A stretch of 64,000 bases of DNA from CAZTAR01 sp043813895 (GCA_043813895.1 JBDRKQ010000048.1:11368-75367), one strand, 5' to 3'. Positions 27,401 to 35,759 are shown, counted from the stretch's first letter. Notes: generated by a model from the sequence alone, not told the origin. Made by a program: numbers and translations.

Positions 27401-27964
27401 GATGATCGGGACCTCGTGGCCGCGTTCGCGCATCGCGAACGTGGCGCCGCAAACTGCCGCCTTTGCCTGGAGAATATCCTGGCACGTCTCGACAATGAGC
27501 GCGTCCGCGCCGCCGTCCAGGAGCCCGCGAGCCTGTTCCGTGTAGCTGTCTTCAAGAATGTCGAAAGTCGTGTGGCCCAGCGAGGGCAACTTCGTGCCGG
27601 GCCCCATCGCCCCGAGCACAAAGCGCGGCTGCTCCGGCGTCGAGAACTTGTCCGCACACCGGCGAGCAAGTTCCGCCGCCGCCTTGTTCAACAGGTACGT
27701 CCGCTCCTCCAAGCCGAACTCGGCAAGAACCCCCTTGTTCGCGCCGAACGTGTCAGTCTCGATGCAGTCGACGCCCACGGCCAAGAATGAATCGTGTATG
27801 CTCTTGATGACGTCGGGCCGCGTTTCGACCAGTATTTCCGGGCAGTTCTCGCACCCGCTGTAGTCATACTCGAGCGACAACTCATGCGCATAGACACTCG
27901 TGCCCATGGCTCCGTCGATGACGACCACGCGGTCTTTCAAAGCGTCGAGCAGTTGACTCTTCAC
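24500..27964 (-). CDS. metH: Cobalamin-dependent methionine synthase
   Basis: A 1154-residue MetH. It moves a methyl group from methyltetrahydrofolate via cobalamin to homocysteine. I chose the GTG at 27964, preceded by GGAG, since the family begins near VKSQLLDALKDRVVVIDGAMG; a TTG 28 codons upstream is less likely. The homocysteine domain (about 1-310) has zinc ligands in LNCATG and GGCCGTRPEH. The pterin domain (about 330-600) opens with FLIVGERSNSNGSRKF. The cobalamin domain (about 640-860) has the lower-ligand His in VRGDVHDIGKN. A Pro/Ala linker leads to the reactivation domain (FWGSRVIEKIDLRAVLGYIN ... SFGYPACPNL). All modules are present, so it should be reactivated by SAM. No cobalamin riboswitch is seen upstream. 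Confidence 0.95.
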   Translation of the reverse strand: MKSQLLDALKDRVVVIDGAMGTSVYAHELSLEYDYSGCENCPEILVETRPDVIKSIHDSFLAVGVDCIETDTFGANKGVLAEFGLEERTYLLNKAAAELARRCADKFSTPEQPRFVLGAMGPGTKLPSLGHTTFDILEDSYTEQARGLLDGGADALIVETCQDILQAKAAVCGATFAMRERGHEVPIIVLATIEATGTMLVGTEIAAAMVALETYPQVQVIGLNCATGPQEMSEHVRHLGRHCTRYLGVVPNAGLPQVVDGRTHYVLTPDELARWHREFVVEDGVNMVGGCCGTRPEHLAAVIEAVRGIKPRQRSPEPQPSVSSLYQATSLKQDNSFLIVGERSNSNGSRKFQRLLSEGNLDELVEIGRRQVADGSHVLDVCVDAVGRDGPADMDGIIARYVKDVTVPLMLDSTEPETIEAGLKRAGGKCIVNSVNLEDGEEKLNRICPLLKKYGAAVVALTIDEDPDEAMAKVAGRKIEIARRLHDLLTNKHGIPEEDILFDCLTFPITTGNESDRWLGFETLDGIEMIMREFPRCGSILGVSNISFGLKPAARAVLNSVFLHEATARGLTAAIVHISKILPQNRISRERWDAALDLIYDHRREDFDPLHTFINLFPDDAEQSDGPALAGLPIEDRLRRRIVDGNRTGLGEDIEEALHRYGPLEIVNTILLDGMKTVGELFGAGKMQLPFVLSSAETMKAAVAYLEPRMQRIETRSKGTLVLATVRGDVHDIGKNLVDIILSNNGYTVHNLGIRQPINNVIEAYEAHNADAIGLSGLLVKSTLVMRDDLLVLNERGLEIPVMLGGAALTRSYVEQELRGFYKGEVAYGRDAFEALSLMSRLSQGLPLVKTPRRAVAKPAPSVPVCAPRAEVPRRSKIASDVPVPPPPFWGSRVIEKIDLRAVLGYINETMLFQLQWQYKRQKRSDEEFQEFLAREVRPIYNSLADRCREEGIIQPCAVYGYWPCNSDGDELVVYRPPDSGPPQDRKEVLRFRFPRQAKAPFWCLSDFWRPVESGGFDVVTFFLVTAGGRASEVAQEYFAKNLYRDYLYLHGLSVEVAEAAAEYLHKQVRMELGIAGSDALDKRKLFQKGYQGCRYSFGYPACPNLDDQTKLFQLLEPDRIGVKLSETCQLDPEQSVSAVVAHHAEARYFSAQS

Positions 27965-28078
27965 TGTTGATCCGTTCTCCGTTGAGGCGTCCGGTGTGTT
28001 CAGACTTGCCGATGGCTTTGGTATAGTCACGCCTCGGGGAAGAGTCAATCTCGGCCTGCTGGCGCGGGGGTCGCGTCG

Positions 28079-29119
28079 CTATTTCAGCACGTCGCGTACG
28101 GCGGCTAGGGCGCGTGCCACTCCGTCCGCGGGGATGTCCAGATGCGTCACGGCCCGGAGTCGCGTCGGCTTCAATAGCGGGCTGAAACGGACCGCGTGGT
28201 CCGCGAGTCGCTGCAAGAAAACTCCACGCTGCATCCGAGTCCCCTCGATGTCGAACATCACCATGTTCGTCTCGACGGCATCGACGTCCACGCGGATGCC
28301 GTCGATCGCGGCGAGCCCTTCCGCGAGTTGCCTGGCCTTGGCGTGGTCTTCCGCCAGCCGCTCAACGTGGTGGTCGAGCGCATAGACGCCTGCCGCAGCG
28401 AGGATCCCGGCCTGTCTCATCGCGCCGCCGAAAAGGTGCTTCAGCCGCCACGCCTGCGCGATAAACGCCACCGAGCCGGCGAGCACGCCGCCGGCGGGAC
28501 AGCCGAGCCCCTTGCTCAGATCGATCCAGCAGGAGTCAAAATGTCCGCAGTACTCCGCCGCCGGAGTGCCGGTCGCCACGACCGCGTTCAACAGCCGCGC
28601 GCCGTCGAGGTGCATCAGCAGGCCGTGGCGACGCGCGCATTCGGCGACCAACTTCACCGCCTCAAGCGGCCAGACGCGGCCCCCTTGGAGATTGTGCGTA
28701 TTTTCCACGCAGACGAGGCGCGTCCGCGGAAAATGCGGGTCGTCCGGCCGAATCGCCGCCTCGACCTGCTCCGCGGAGAAAACCCCCGTTTCAGTGTCGA
28801 TCGTCTTGACGGATGCACGGCTGTGTACGGCTGGGCCGCCGCCCTCGAAATGGACGGGATGGCACGAGGATTCGATGATGATCTCGTCGCCGGGCCGGCA
28901 GTGGATCGCGTGGGCGATCAGATTGCACATCGTGCCGGTCGGGAGGAACAGGGCGGCGTCCTTGCCGGTCAGCGCGGCGACCCTCTCCTGCAAGCGGTTG
29001 ACGCTGGGGTCCTCCCGCTTCTGCTCGTCGCCGACCTCGGCGTTCGCGATCGCCTGCCGCATCCCAGGCGTCGGCCGAGTCTGGGTGTCGCTCGAAAAAT
29101 CAACGGCAAAGTGAATCAT
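28079..29119 (-). CDS. Low-specificity L-threonine aldolase
   Basis: A 346-residue PLP enzyme (fold type I) of the GLY1/LtaE family, which cleaves L-threonine or allo-threonine to glycine and acetaldehyde. I start at MIHFAVDFSSDTQTRPT, where the family begins; an ATG 24 codons upstream gives a non-homologous leader. The PLP lysine is in DLSKGLGCPAGGVL. Other family marks are SDTQTRPTPGMRQAI, FLPTGTMCNLIA, ENTHNLQGG and HLDGARLLNA. The C-terminal small domain is complete. The gene is on the same strand as metH, upstream of it and 114 nt away. A link through glycine/one-carbon metabolism is plausible but not shown. Confidence 0.9.
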   Translation of the reverse strand: MIHFAVDFSSDTQTRPTPGMRQAIANAEVGDEQKREDPSVNRLQERVAALTGKDAALFLPTGTMCNLIAHAIHCRPGDEIIIESSCHPVHFEGGGPAVHSRASVKTIDTETGVFSAEQVEAAIRPDDPHFPRTRLVCVENTHNLQGGRVWPLEAVKLVAECARRHGLLMHLDGARLLNAVVATGTPAAEYCGHFDSCWIDLSKGLGCPAGGVLAGSVAFIAQAWRLKHLFGGAMRQAGILAAAGVYALDHHVERLAEDHAKARQLAEGLAAIDGIRVDVDAVETNMVMFDIEGTRMQRGVFLQRLADHAVRFSPLLKPTRLRAVTHLDIPADGVARALAAVRDVLK

Positions 29120-29302
29120 GGCTTGGGTCTCGGCGGCGTTGCCTGTACTATACATCGAGCCGTGACGGGCGGCCACGCGCGGCTCGCTCATGCACCAGGA
29201 TGCCTCGCACTAAGGTCCGAAGCGGCAATACGACGATGTTAGAGAGCCTTCGCCCGGCGCGCAGGTCTCAGCACCCCGGGCCAGATGAAGGGAGTGACCT
29301 CG

Positions 29303-29476
29303 ATGACACGGTTCTGGCGACGGCGATGGGTCCTGTTGGCGGCCATGACGGTCGGCACGGCAATGCAATTGTCAGCCTGTAGGGAAGAGGCGAGCCTCTT
29401 CGCCCTGCGAACGGCCTTCACCTCCGTGACCCTGCCCATCAACACGGCGATCAGCCAGATACTCCTCGGCATCTAG
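29303..29476 (+). CDS. Small lipoprotein, planctomycete type
   Basis: A 57-residue protein. The start at 29303 is set by AAGGGAG 8 nt upstream. Residues 1-24 form a signal peptide (MTRFWRRRWVLLAAMTVG) ending at the lipobox QLSAC, so lipidation at the Cys is likely. The rest is a short hydrophobic/amphipathic segment, LRTAFTSVTLPINTAISQILLGI. Small exported proteins with this kind of C-terminus occur in planctomycete genomes, but I cannot name a family. Function unknown. Confidence 0.6.
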   Translation: MTRFWRRRWVLLAAMTVGTAMQLSACREEASLFALRTAFTSVTLPINTAISQILLGI

Positions 29477-29499
29477 CCATCGCGGCGGGCGCTCCCGTT

Positions 29500-29530
29500 C
29501 AGAGCCGCGCGTGTCAGCAAGCGGTCAACG
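29500..29530. repeat. Dispersed repeat, copy 1 (core CAGAGCCGCGCGTGTCAGCA)
   Basis: CAGAGCCGCGCGTGTCAGCA followed by AGCGGTCA-CG. It recurs at 61436-61466 in the same orientation and at 63115-63145 inverted. All copies lie just outside genes. Confidence 0.7.
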
Positions 29531-29592
29531 CGAGAATGCGAGTGCCTGCCAGACGAATGCTGACCCCTCCCTGACAGTCGGGGCTCTGATCC

Positions 29593-30312
29593 TCACGGTC
29601 GTGGCTCTGAACGGCCGTGCCGTTTTTCCCACACCTCCTCAACTTCCGGCCGACGCACGTAGAGAGGTGTCAGATCCCGCGCGGATGTGAACCGGCCCTC
29701 CTCCGCAAGCTCCCAACCGAGCTGATGCACGTTCGCTGCCCGAGGCCACCACAAGGACTCCTCGAGCGTCTGCGCATGGGTGCGATCGATCGCCTCACGG
29801 TGGTACTTGATCCCCTCTCCGCAGACCGCCAACGGGTTCGGCGAGCCTTCGATCAACCGGGCTGGCTCGATCAAATGCGGTCCGTCCACGCGGCGATAAC
29901 GCCCGGCGCCGTATTCAAAGACCCCGGCGAAAACTTGCCGCCGTTTGGCGTCGAGCACCACGGCGAGGTTGGCGGGCGGCGTGTCAAGGTCCGCGCAGTT
30001 GCACGCGATCACGTCGAGGGTAGGAACGGCACAGATTCGGACGCCGACGGCGAGTTCCAGGTGTCGTGCAAACGTCACGGCGACGCGGAGCCCCGTGAAC
30101 GAGCCGGGACCGATGGAGAGATAGCAGCGGTCCAGCGTTTCCGGAGGCCAACCCAGCCGCCGGCACAGCGCGTCGATGGCGGGAATAAGCTCCCGGGCGT
30201 GTTCGACGTCCGTCGGAAAGCCGGCTTCCGCGACAAGCTCAGGCCCCAGGCCCAGCGCCGCCGAGCCCTTGCGGCCGGATGTTTCGATTGCGACGCTTCT
30301 CACCTGGTCCAT
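29593..30312 (-). CDS. tsaB: tRNA threonylcarbamoyladenosine biosynthesis protein TsaB
   Basis: A 239-residue ASKHA-fold protein, the dimerisation partner of TsaD in making t6A37 on tRNAs that read ANN codons. Motifs are VAIETSGRKGSAAL at the start, HARELIPAIDALC, and YLSIGPGSFTGLRVAVTFARHLE (the signature GPGSFTGLR loop). The C-terminus LTPLYVRRPEVEEVWEKRHG is the form seen in planctomycete TsaB. TsaD, TsaE and TsaC are not in the window. The gene diverges from the STAS protein gene with 102 nt between starts. Confidence 0.9.
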   Translation of the reverse strand: MDQVRSVAIETSGRKGSAALGLGPELVAEAGFPTDVEHARELIPAIDALCRRLGWPPETLDRCYLSIGPGSFTGLRVAVTFARHLELAVGVRICAVPTLDVIACNCADLDTPPANLAVVLDAKRRQVFAGVFEYGAGRYRRVDGPHLIEPARLIEGSPNPLAVCGEGIKYHREAIDRTHAQTLEESLWWPRAANVHQLGWELAEEGRFTSARDLTPLYVRRPEVEEVWEKRHGRSEPRP

Positions 30313-30414
30313 TTCGAGCCTGACTATCGCACTGTGGGTCCGCAGCGCCTAAGATACGCCCGTACCACCCGCCGGTAAACAGCGTTTGCCGGTCGTTAGA
30401 CTCCGGAGCCGAAA

Positions 30415-30780
30415 ATGACAACATCAAAACTGTCGGTCGAGGACTACGCAGGCGTGACGCTCGTCAAATTCGCCGAGAGCTCGATTCTGGAAACGGCTGT
30501 AATCGAGCAGTTGGGCAGGGACCTGTGCCACTTGATCGATGCCGAGCACAAACGGAAGCTGGTTCTGGATTTTTCCAATGTCAAGTTCCTATCCTCGCAC
30601 GCTTTAGGTATCCTGCTGACCCTCCATCGCAAGGCCGCCGAGACCAAGGGGGCCATCGTATTGTGCGGGATGCGATCCGAACTGAAGAAGGTCTTCACGA
30701 TTACCAGCCTGGACAAGGTTTTCAAGTTCTGCCGGGATGACGCCGAGGCCCTCGCCTCCTTCGGCGTGCGCGTTGACTAG
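30415..30780 (+). CDS. STAS-domain anti-sigma factor antagonist-like protein
   Basis: A 121-residue single STAS domain. The core VTLVKFAESSILETAVIEQLGRDL leads to KLVLDFSNVKFLSSHALGILLTL. The second Ser of FLSS is the position phosphorylated by anti-sigma kinases in SpoIIAA-like proteins. The C-terminal strand and helix (KGAIVLCGM..LKKVFTITSLDKVF) complete the fold. It probably acts in a partner-switching cascade that senses stress or growth state. No kinase or phosphatase partner is adjacent. CCGGAGCC precedes the ATG. Confidence 0.9.
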   Translation: MTTSKLSVEDYAGVTLVKFAESSILETAVIEQLGRDLCHLIDAEHKRKLVLDFSNVKFLSSHALGILLTLHRKAAETKGAIVLCGMRSELKKVFTITSLDKVFKFCRDDAEALASFGVRVD

Positions 30781-31113
30781 CTCTCGTAACTCCCACGGCC
30801 GATGAGAGTTCCGTCACCTCAGCCGCAGAGCGGCGGAAGATCGTCGCCCGTCACGCCAAGGGCTGGATGCTGCCGCTCCTCCGAAACCGAAACACCGGCC
30901 GATCGTGTCACACCGCTGCCGGCGGCCGTTCTCGATCTGGGTGCTTTTCAGCGCGGATGACAGCGCGTAAAGTACATGGTTACGCCCGATCGCCACGCGT
31001 CGGCGGCGCGGTTGAGGAGTGGGCGAGGGTCCGTCGTGCGATCGGGCGTTCCGACGCAAAAGGGGCGGGCGTTTCCGGCGCGTCGGCTTGCGCGTTTATA
31101 GCGGAGCAGATTC
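30781..31113. other. Non-coding spacer before the V-ATPase operon
   Basis: A 333-nt gap that must hold the V-ATPase promoter. I cannot point to clear boxes. No gene is seen. Confidence 0.4.
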
Positions 31114-31746
31114 ATGGGTGGGACGATTGAAGCGTTCGTCGAAAAATTGCACACTGACGGGGTCGAGGCCGGCCAGGCGGCGGCCGAGACAATCCGAGCC
31201 GAAGCCGAGGAGCAGGCCGGGCAGATCATCGCCGACGCGCGGGCTCAGGCGGAGCGGATCATCGCCGACGCCGAGGCCCAGTGCGAGAATCTCCGGCTGC
31301 GCTCCGAGACGGAGCTGAAGCTGGCCGTCCGGGATACGGTGTTGCGGCTGCGGGAGACGCTGGAGCGCGCTCTGCGGCATGTTCTGTCGGCCGGCGTGCG
31401 TCAGTTGCTTGACGACGCGGGGTTTCTTCAGGAACTCCTGCGCGACCTGGTGTCGCAGTATGTGAAAGCGGATATCGAAGGCGCCGAGGCGATCCAGGTT
31501 AACGTGTCCAAAGAGATGCAGCAGAAGCTGGCCCACTGGGCGATCGAGACGATTCGGGCCGAACACGAAGCCCAAGGCCCGCTGGTCGAGCTGCGCGGCA
31601 GTCTCGCGGTAGCGGGGTTCGAGTACTCGATCGCCGAGGGGACTTCGGAGATTACCGTCGAATCGGTCGTCCACGTCCTGTCCGATCTGGTCAACACGGA
31701 GTTGCGTGAGATCCTGGCCGGCGCCGTTTCCGAGGAAGGCTCATAG
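31114..31746 (+). CDS. atpE: V/A-type ATP synthase subunit E
   Basis: A 210-residue peripheral stalk subunit. The first 95 residues are a long, charged Ala-rich helix (AETIRAEAEEQAGQIIADAR, AQAERIIADAEAQCENL). This would pair with a G-type subunit or self-associate. The C-terminal half (about 100-205) is the globular head that contacts the A and B subunits. It includes SLAVAGFEYSIAEGTSEITVE. The gene is the first of a seven-gene operon, E-DUF2764-A-B-D-I-K, the order known from Chlamydia, spirochaetes and Bacteroidetes. Confidence 0.85.
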   Translation: MGGTIEAFVEKLHTDGVEAGQAAAETIRAEAEEQAGQIIADARAQAERIIADAEAQCENLRLRSETELKLAVRDTVLRLRETLERALRHVLSAGVRQLLDDAGFLQELLRDLVSQYVKADIEGAEAIQVNVSKEMQQKLAHWAIETIRAEHEAQGPLVELRGSLAVAGFEYSIAEGTSEITVESVVHVLSDLVNTELREILAGAVSEEGS

Positions 31747-31757
31747 CTATCGCTCTG

Positions 31758-32549
31758 ATGGAAGGTGACCGGTACTATTGTCTGTCAGGGCTGCCGACGT
31801 TGGGTGAGTTGGGCAGGGCGCCGCCGTTGAGTCCCGATCAGTTGCTGGAGCACTTGGCGCCGTGCCCGACTGCGCGCCGGGTTGCCGAGGTGTTGTTCCT
31901 GCACGACGATCTGCTTCAGCGCGAGGGGGTCGGGGCCGGCGAGTTGAGTTCAGTGCGTCCGGTTGTCTTGACGGATGAGCAGGTGCGGGGCGAGTCGCCG
32001 CTGCCGGCATACTTGTCTGCGTGCCTGCCTGAGCGAGGACGCTCGCAGTCAGGCGACGCACAGGCGGAATCGAGCGGCGACCCCGCGCGTGTGCTGCCTG
32101 CGGATACGACGTGGGAAGCATACTTTCGCCACGCAGCCGACATGGCGCGGACGTGCGCGTGCGGGTTCCTGGCTGATTGGGTGGCGTTCGAGGTCGGTTT
32201 GCGCAACGCGCTGGTCATCTCACGGGCCAAAGAACTCGGGCTCGACGCGGATGCTTACCTTGTGGCGGTCGAACTGGGTGAGCCGGATGAGTCGTTCACG
32301 GAAATCGTCGACAAGCGGGCTGCTGCGGCGACACCGCTCGCCGAGCTGGAAACGCTGATCAAAGTCCGCTGGGCGTGGCTGACCCAACATGAGGCGTGGT
32401 TCAGCTTCAGTGACGATGAGTTTGCCGCGTACGCCGGCAAGCTGATGCTGTTGATCCAGTTCGAGCGGCTCGTCAAGACAAACGAACCGGGCGCCTCGGC
32501 TGGCCAGGATGTGGACGCCTCGAAGCAACCGGAGGAAGTGGCTCGGTGA
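31758..32549 (+). CDS. DUF2764 protein of the V-ATPase operon (C-subunit-like)
   Basis: A 263-residue protein starting 11 nt after subunit E. It opens with YYCLSGLPTLGELG and holds FLADWVAFEVGLRNALVISRAKELGLD. This is the DUF2764 pattern found between E and A in bacterial V/A-ATPase operons. It stands where subunit C is found in others and probably links the rotor or stalk to the membrane part. Residues about 90-125 are a low-complexity insert. The stop overlaps a GTG start codon (GTGA at 32546-32549) of a 49-codon mini-ORF rather than that of subunit A. This is unusual and is described separately. Confidence 0.8.
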   Translation: MEGDRYYCLSGLPTLGELGRAPPLSPDQLLEHLAPCPTARRVAEVLFLHDDLLQREGVGAGELSSVRPVVLTDEQVRGESPLPAYLSACLPERGRSQSGDAQAESSGDPARVLPADTTWEAYFRHAADMARTCACGFLADWVAFEVGLRNALVISRAKELGLDADAYLVAVELGEPDESFTEIVDKRAAAATPLAELETLIKVRWAWLTQHEAWFSFSDDEFAAYAGKLMLLIQFERLVKTNEPGASAGQDVDASKQPEEVAR

Positions 32550-32695
32550 ACGGGGCGATCAAAGCCGGAATGTGTGCCACTGCTCTTGAGCAGTGTCCTG
32601 CTGGATGCCTCATCGACAAAGCACTGCTCAAGAGCAGTGGTACACCAGCCCGCAGATTCAGGAGTGAAGTTGCACTGGAGGAAGTGACTCTGTGA
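32546..32695 (+). CDS. Coupled 49-codon mini-ORF between DUF2764 and atpA genes
   Basis: The GTG at 32546 overlaps the DUF2764 stop, and the TGA at 32693-32695 overlaps the atpA GTG start at 32692, so both junctions are GTGA. The peptide would begin MNGAIKAGMCATALEQCPAG and end VALEEVTL. Its first and last parts mirror the DUF2764/atpA junction: 32530-32567 and 32676-32713 match at 30 of 38 positions. The middle is a palindromic repeat. It most likely arose by insertion with duplication of the junction and is kept in frame as a translational bridge. A stable peptide product is doubtful. Confidence 0.45.
   Translation: MNGAIKAGMCATALEQCPAGCLIDKALLKSSGTPARRFRSEVALEEVTL
32577..32640. repeat. 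Palindromic element with perfect 19-bp arms
   Basis: CCACTGCTCTTGAGCAGTG at 32577-32595 is the exact reverse complement of 32622-32640, with a 26-nt loop. Each arm is itself a near-palindrome. It is inserted between flanking copies of the atpA start region. Confidence 0.85.
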
Positions 32696-34419
32696 AAGGG
32701 ACGATCAGGGCGGTTTACGGAAACCTCGTCATTGCCGAGACGTCCGGCCGCGTCGTACAGAACGCGGTGGTCTATTGCATCCGGTCGGACGGGACGCGGC
32801 TGTTGAGTGAGGTGGTGCGCGTTCGCGGGCGCATGGCGGACCTGCAGGTGTTCGAGGAGACGCGCGGTCTTCGCGTCGGGGACGAGGTCGAGTTCCACAA
32901 CGAGATGCTCTCGGTCGTTCTGGGCCCCGGGCTCCTGGGGCAGGTGTTCGACGGTCTTCAGAATCCGCTGCCGAAGCTGGCCGAGGAAGTGGGCTACTTC
33001 CTCGAGCCCGGACATTACATCCACGCGTTGCCGACGGACAAGCTGTGGGACTTCACGCCGAAGGTGCAGCCGGGCGCGACCGTCGAAGCGGGCGATACGC
33101 TCGGCACCGTGCCGGAAGGTCTTTTCACGCACCACATCATGGCGCCATTGGGCCGGCGGGGGCTCTTTCGGGTCGAGCACGTGGCCGATGCCGGAGCCTA
33201 TGCGGTGGATCAGGAAATCGCCGTGCTCGAGGACGACGCCGGTGAGTCGCACAAGCTCACCATGGAGCAAAGCTGGCCCGTGAAGATCCCGTTGAACGTA
33301 TCGCGTCGGCGTCTCCTTCCGACCGAGCCGCTCGTGACGCGCGTGCGGATCATCGACTCGTTGTTTCCCGTCGTTCGCGGGGGGACGTATTGCATTCCCG
33401 GTCCGTTCGGGGCGGGCAAGACGGTGCTCCAGCAGATCACGTCGCGGCACGCGGAGGTCGACATCGTCATCGTGGCGGCGTGCGGGGAGCGCGCAGGCGA
33501 GGTGGTCGAGACGCTTCGCGAGTTTCCCGAGTTGATCGACCCGCGGACCGGACGCAGTCTGATGGAACGAACCATCATCATCTGCAATTCGTCGGCGATG
33601 CCGGTCGCGGCCCGCGAGGCGTCGGTGTATACAGCCGCGGCGCTGGGTGAGTACTACCGGCAGATGGGGCTGAACGTGCTGCTGCTGGCGGACTCGACCT
33701 CGCGATGGGCGCAGGCGATGCGGGAGCTGTCGGGGCGGCTGGAGGAAATCCCCGGCGAAGAGGCGTTTCCGGCGTATCTCGAGAGTCGAATCGCCGCGTT
33801 TTACGAACGTGCCGGGATCATCGAGTTGCGGGACGGGCGGAAGGGCTCTCTGACCATCGGCGGCACGGTCAGCCCGGCCGGCGGGAACTTCGAGGAGCCG
33901 GTGACGCAGGGTACGCTGAAAGTCGTCGGCGCGTTTCACGGTTTGTCACGCGCTCGCAGCGATGCACGGCGTTATCCGGCCATCGATCCGCACGAGTCGT
34001 GGAGCAAGTACGCGGGCATCATCGATCCGGACAAGGTCGTCAGAATGCGCAGCCTGCTGGCACGCGGCAGCGAAGTGCGTCAGATGATGACCGTCGTCGG
34101 CGAGGAGGGAACGAGCGTCGAGGACTTCACCGAGATGCTGCTGGCCGACTTCATTGACAACTGCTTTTTGCAGCAGAACGCGTACGACGACGTCGACGGA
34201 GCGACCCCGGCCGACCGCCAGGTATTCGCGTTCGACAAGCTCCTCGAGGTTGTCGAGTTGGACTTCGACTTCAGGGTCAAGACCGATGCGCGTGAGACGA
34301 TGGTGCGCATTTCCGATCTGTTCCGCAACTGGAACTACGCCGCGACGGACAGCGATGAGTACAAGCAGCTGATCGGACAAATCGACGCGTTCATCGCGAT
34401 GAAGGGACGCGAAGCATGA
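32692..34419 (+). CDS. atpA: V/A-type ATP synthase catalytic subunit A
   Basis: A 575-residue catalytic subunit, starting at a GTG with GGAGGAAG upstream. The beta-barrel domain starts MKGTIRAVYGNLVIAETSG. The non-homologous bulge domain spans about 110-190. The Walker A motif GPFGAGKTVLQ lies at about residue 238, and the Walker B region is VLLLADSTSRWAQAMREL. GERAGEVVE carries the arm that includes the catalytic Glu region of this family. It hydrolyses or makes ATP within the A3B3 head. The length is as expected. Its stop overlaps the start of subunit B (ATGA). Confidence 0.95.
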   Translation: MKGTIRAVYGNLVIAETSGRVVQNAVVYCIRSDGTRLLSEVVRVRGRMADLQVFEETRGLRVGDEVEFHNEMLSVVLGPGLLGQVFDGLQNPLPKLAEEVGYFLEPGHYIHALPTDKLWDFTPKVQPGATVEAGDTLGTVPEGLFTHHIMAPLGRRGLFRVEHVADAGAYAVDQEIAVLEDDAGESHKLTMEQSWPVKIPLNVSRRRLLPTEPLVTRVRIIDSLFPVVRGGTYCIPGPFGAGKTVLQQITSRHAEVDIVIVAACGERAGEVVETLREFPELIDPRTGRSLMERTIIICNSSAMPVAAREASVYTAAALGEYYRQMGLNVLLLADSTSRWAQAMRELSGRLEEIPGEEAFPAYLESRIAAFYERAGIIELRDGRKGSLTIGGTVSPAGGNFEEPVTQGTLKVVGAFHGLSRARSDARRYPAIDPHESWSKYAGIIDPDKVVRMRSLLARGSEVRQMMTVVGEEGTSVEDFTEMLLADFIDNCFLQQNAYDDVDGATPADRQVFAFDKLLEVVELDFDFRVKTDARETMVRISDLFRNWNYAATDSDEYKQLIGQIDAFIAMKGREA

Positions 34420-35717
34420 GGAAGTACTACGACGACATCCGACGGATCGCCGGGAACGTGGTGAAACTGCGGGCGAGCAACGTCGGTTATGATGATCTGG
34501 CGGTCATCAAGTCGGACCGGGGCAGTTCGCTCGCGCAGGTGATCCATCTGGAGAGCCAATGGGTAAGCCTCCAGGTGTTCGGCGGCACGCAGGGCGTCTC
34601 GAACAAGGACCGGGTCGAGTTCCTGCACCGACCGATGCAGGTGCCGTTTTCGGAGGGTGTGCTGGGCCGGGTGTTTGACGGTTCCGCGAGACCGCGCGAC
34701 GGGCGCGGGCAGGTCGATGGAACACCGACCGACCTGGGCTCACCGCCGGTCAATCCGATCAAGCGGCGCCAGCCTGACAAGATGGTTCACACGGGCATCC
34801 CGATGATCGATGTGTTCAACTCGCTCGTGGAGTCACAGAAGCTGCCGATCTTCTCCGTCGCCGGTGAGCCGTACAACGAACTGCTGGCCCGCATCGGGCT
34901 GCAAGCCCAGGCGGACGTCATCATTCTCGGCGGGATGGGTCTGCGGCACGACGACTATCTGAAGTTTCGGCACGCGTTCGAAGAAGGGGGCGTGTCGGGC
35001 CGAACGGTGATGTTTATCCATACTGCGGCCGATCCGGTCGTCGAGTGTTTGCTCGTGCCGGACCTGTGCCTGACCGTCGGTGAGCAGTTCGCCCTGCAAG
35101 GCAAGCACGTGCTCGTGCTGCTCACGGACATGACCGCCTTCAGCGACGCGCTGAAGGAAATCGCGATCACGATGGAGCGGATTCCATCGAACCGGGGCTA
35201 CCCGGGCGATCTCTATACGCAACTGGCCAAGCGATATGAAAAGGCCGTCGACTTCGACGGGGCGGGGTCGCTCACCTTGTTGGCGTGCGTGACGATGCCC
35301 GGCGACGACATCACCCACCCCGTGCCGGACAACACGGGGTATATCACCGAGGGGCAGTTCTATCTGCGCAACGGTCGGATCGAGCCGTTCGGTTCGCTGT
35401 CGCGACTCAAGCAGCAAGTCAACGGCAAGACGCGCGACGACCACCGCGCGATCATGGACGGCTGCATTCAGCTCTACGCGACGTGCCGCGAGAGCCGCGA
35501 GAAGCGCGACATGGGTTTCGAGATGTCCGATTGGGACAAGAAGCTGCTGAAGTACGGCCTGCTGTTTGAAGACCGGATTATGGACCTGTCGGTCAACATC
35601 CCGCTGTCCGCGGCGCTGGATCGGTGCTGGACGATTCTGGCTGAGTGCTTCAAACCGGCGGAGACGGGCATCCGGCGGTCGATCATCAAGAACCATTGGC
35701 CCAAACCGTTGTCGTAG
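34416..35717 (+). CDS. atpB: V/A-type ATP synthase subunit B
   Basis: A 433-residue non-catalytic head subunit. The start overlaps the atpA stop, which favours equal production of A and B. The P-loop is degenerate, as usual for B subunits: FSVAGEPYNELLARI stands where Walker A would be. Other marks are TGIPMIDVFNSLVESQKLPIF and LTDMTAFSDALKEIAITMERIPSNRGYPGDLY. The last carries the arginine region that completes the nucleotide site of A. Length is normal. Confidence 0.95.
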   Translation: MRKYYDDIRRIAGNVVKLRASNVGYDDLAVIKSDRGSSLAQVIHLESQWVSLQVFGGTQGVSNKDRVEFLHRPMQVPFSEGVLGRVFDGSARPRDGRGQVDGTPTDLGSPPVNPIKRRQPDKMVHTGIPMIDVFNSLVESQKLPIFSVAGEPYNELLARIGLQAQADVIILGGMGLRHDDYLKFRHAFEEGGVSGRTVMFIHTAADPVVECLLVPDLCLTVGEQFALQGKHVLVLLTDMTAFSDALKEIAITMERIPSNRGYPGDLYTQLAKRYEKAVDFDGAGSLTLLACVTMPGDDITHPVPDNTGYITEGQFYLRNGRIEPFGSLSRLKQQVNGKTRDDHRAIMDGCIQLYATCRESREKRDMGFEMSDWDKKLLKYGLLFEDRIMDLSVNIPLSAALDRCWTILAECFKPAETGIRRSIIKNHWPKPLS

Positions 35718-35759
35718 GCGGCACGCGGAGCACACAACGGTCCACGTTGAAATCGAAGT

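Noticed and set aside
25100..27790. 896-codon open frame antisense to metH
   Set aside because: It is a shadow of the high-GC metH frame: metH has all four domain motifs, and the antisense product has no recognisable domain and is rich in Arg, His and Asp.
27965..28078. Possible cobalamin or SAM riboswitch upstream of metH
   Set aside because: The gap is only 114 nt and shows no B12-box or SAM-I-like conserved core.
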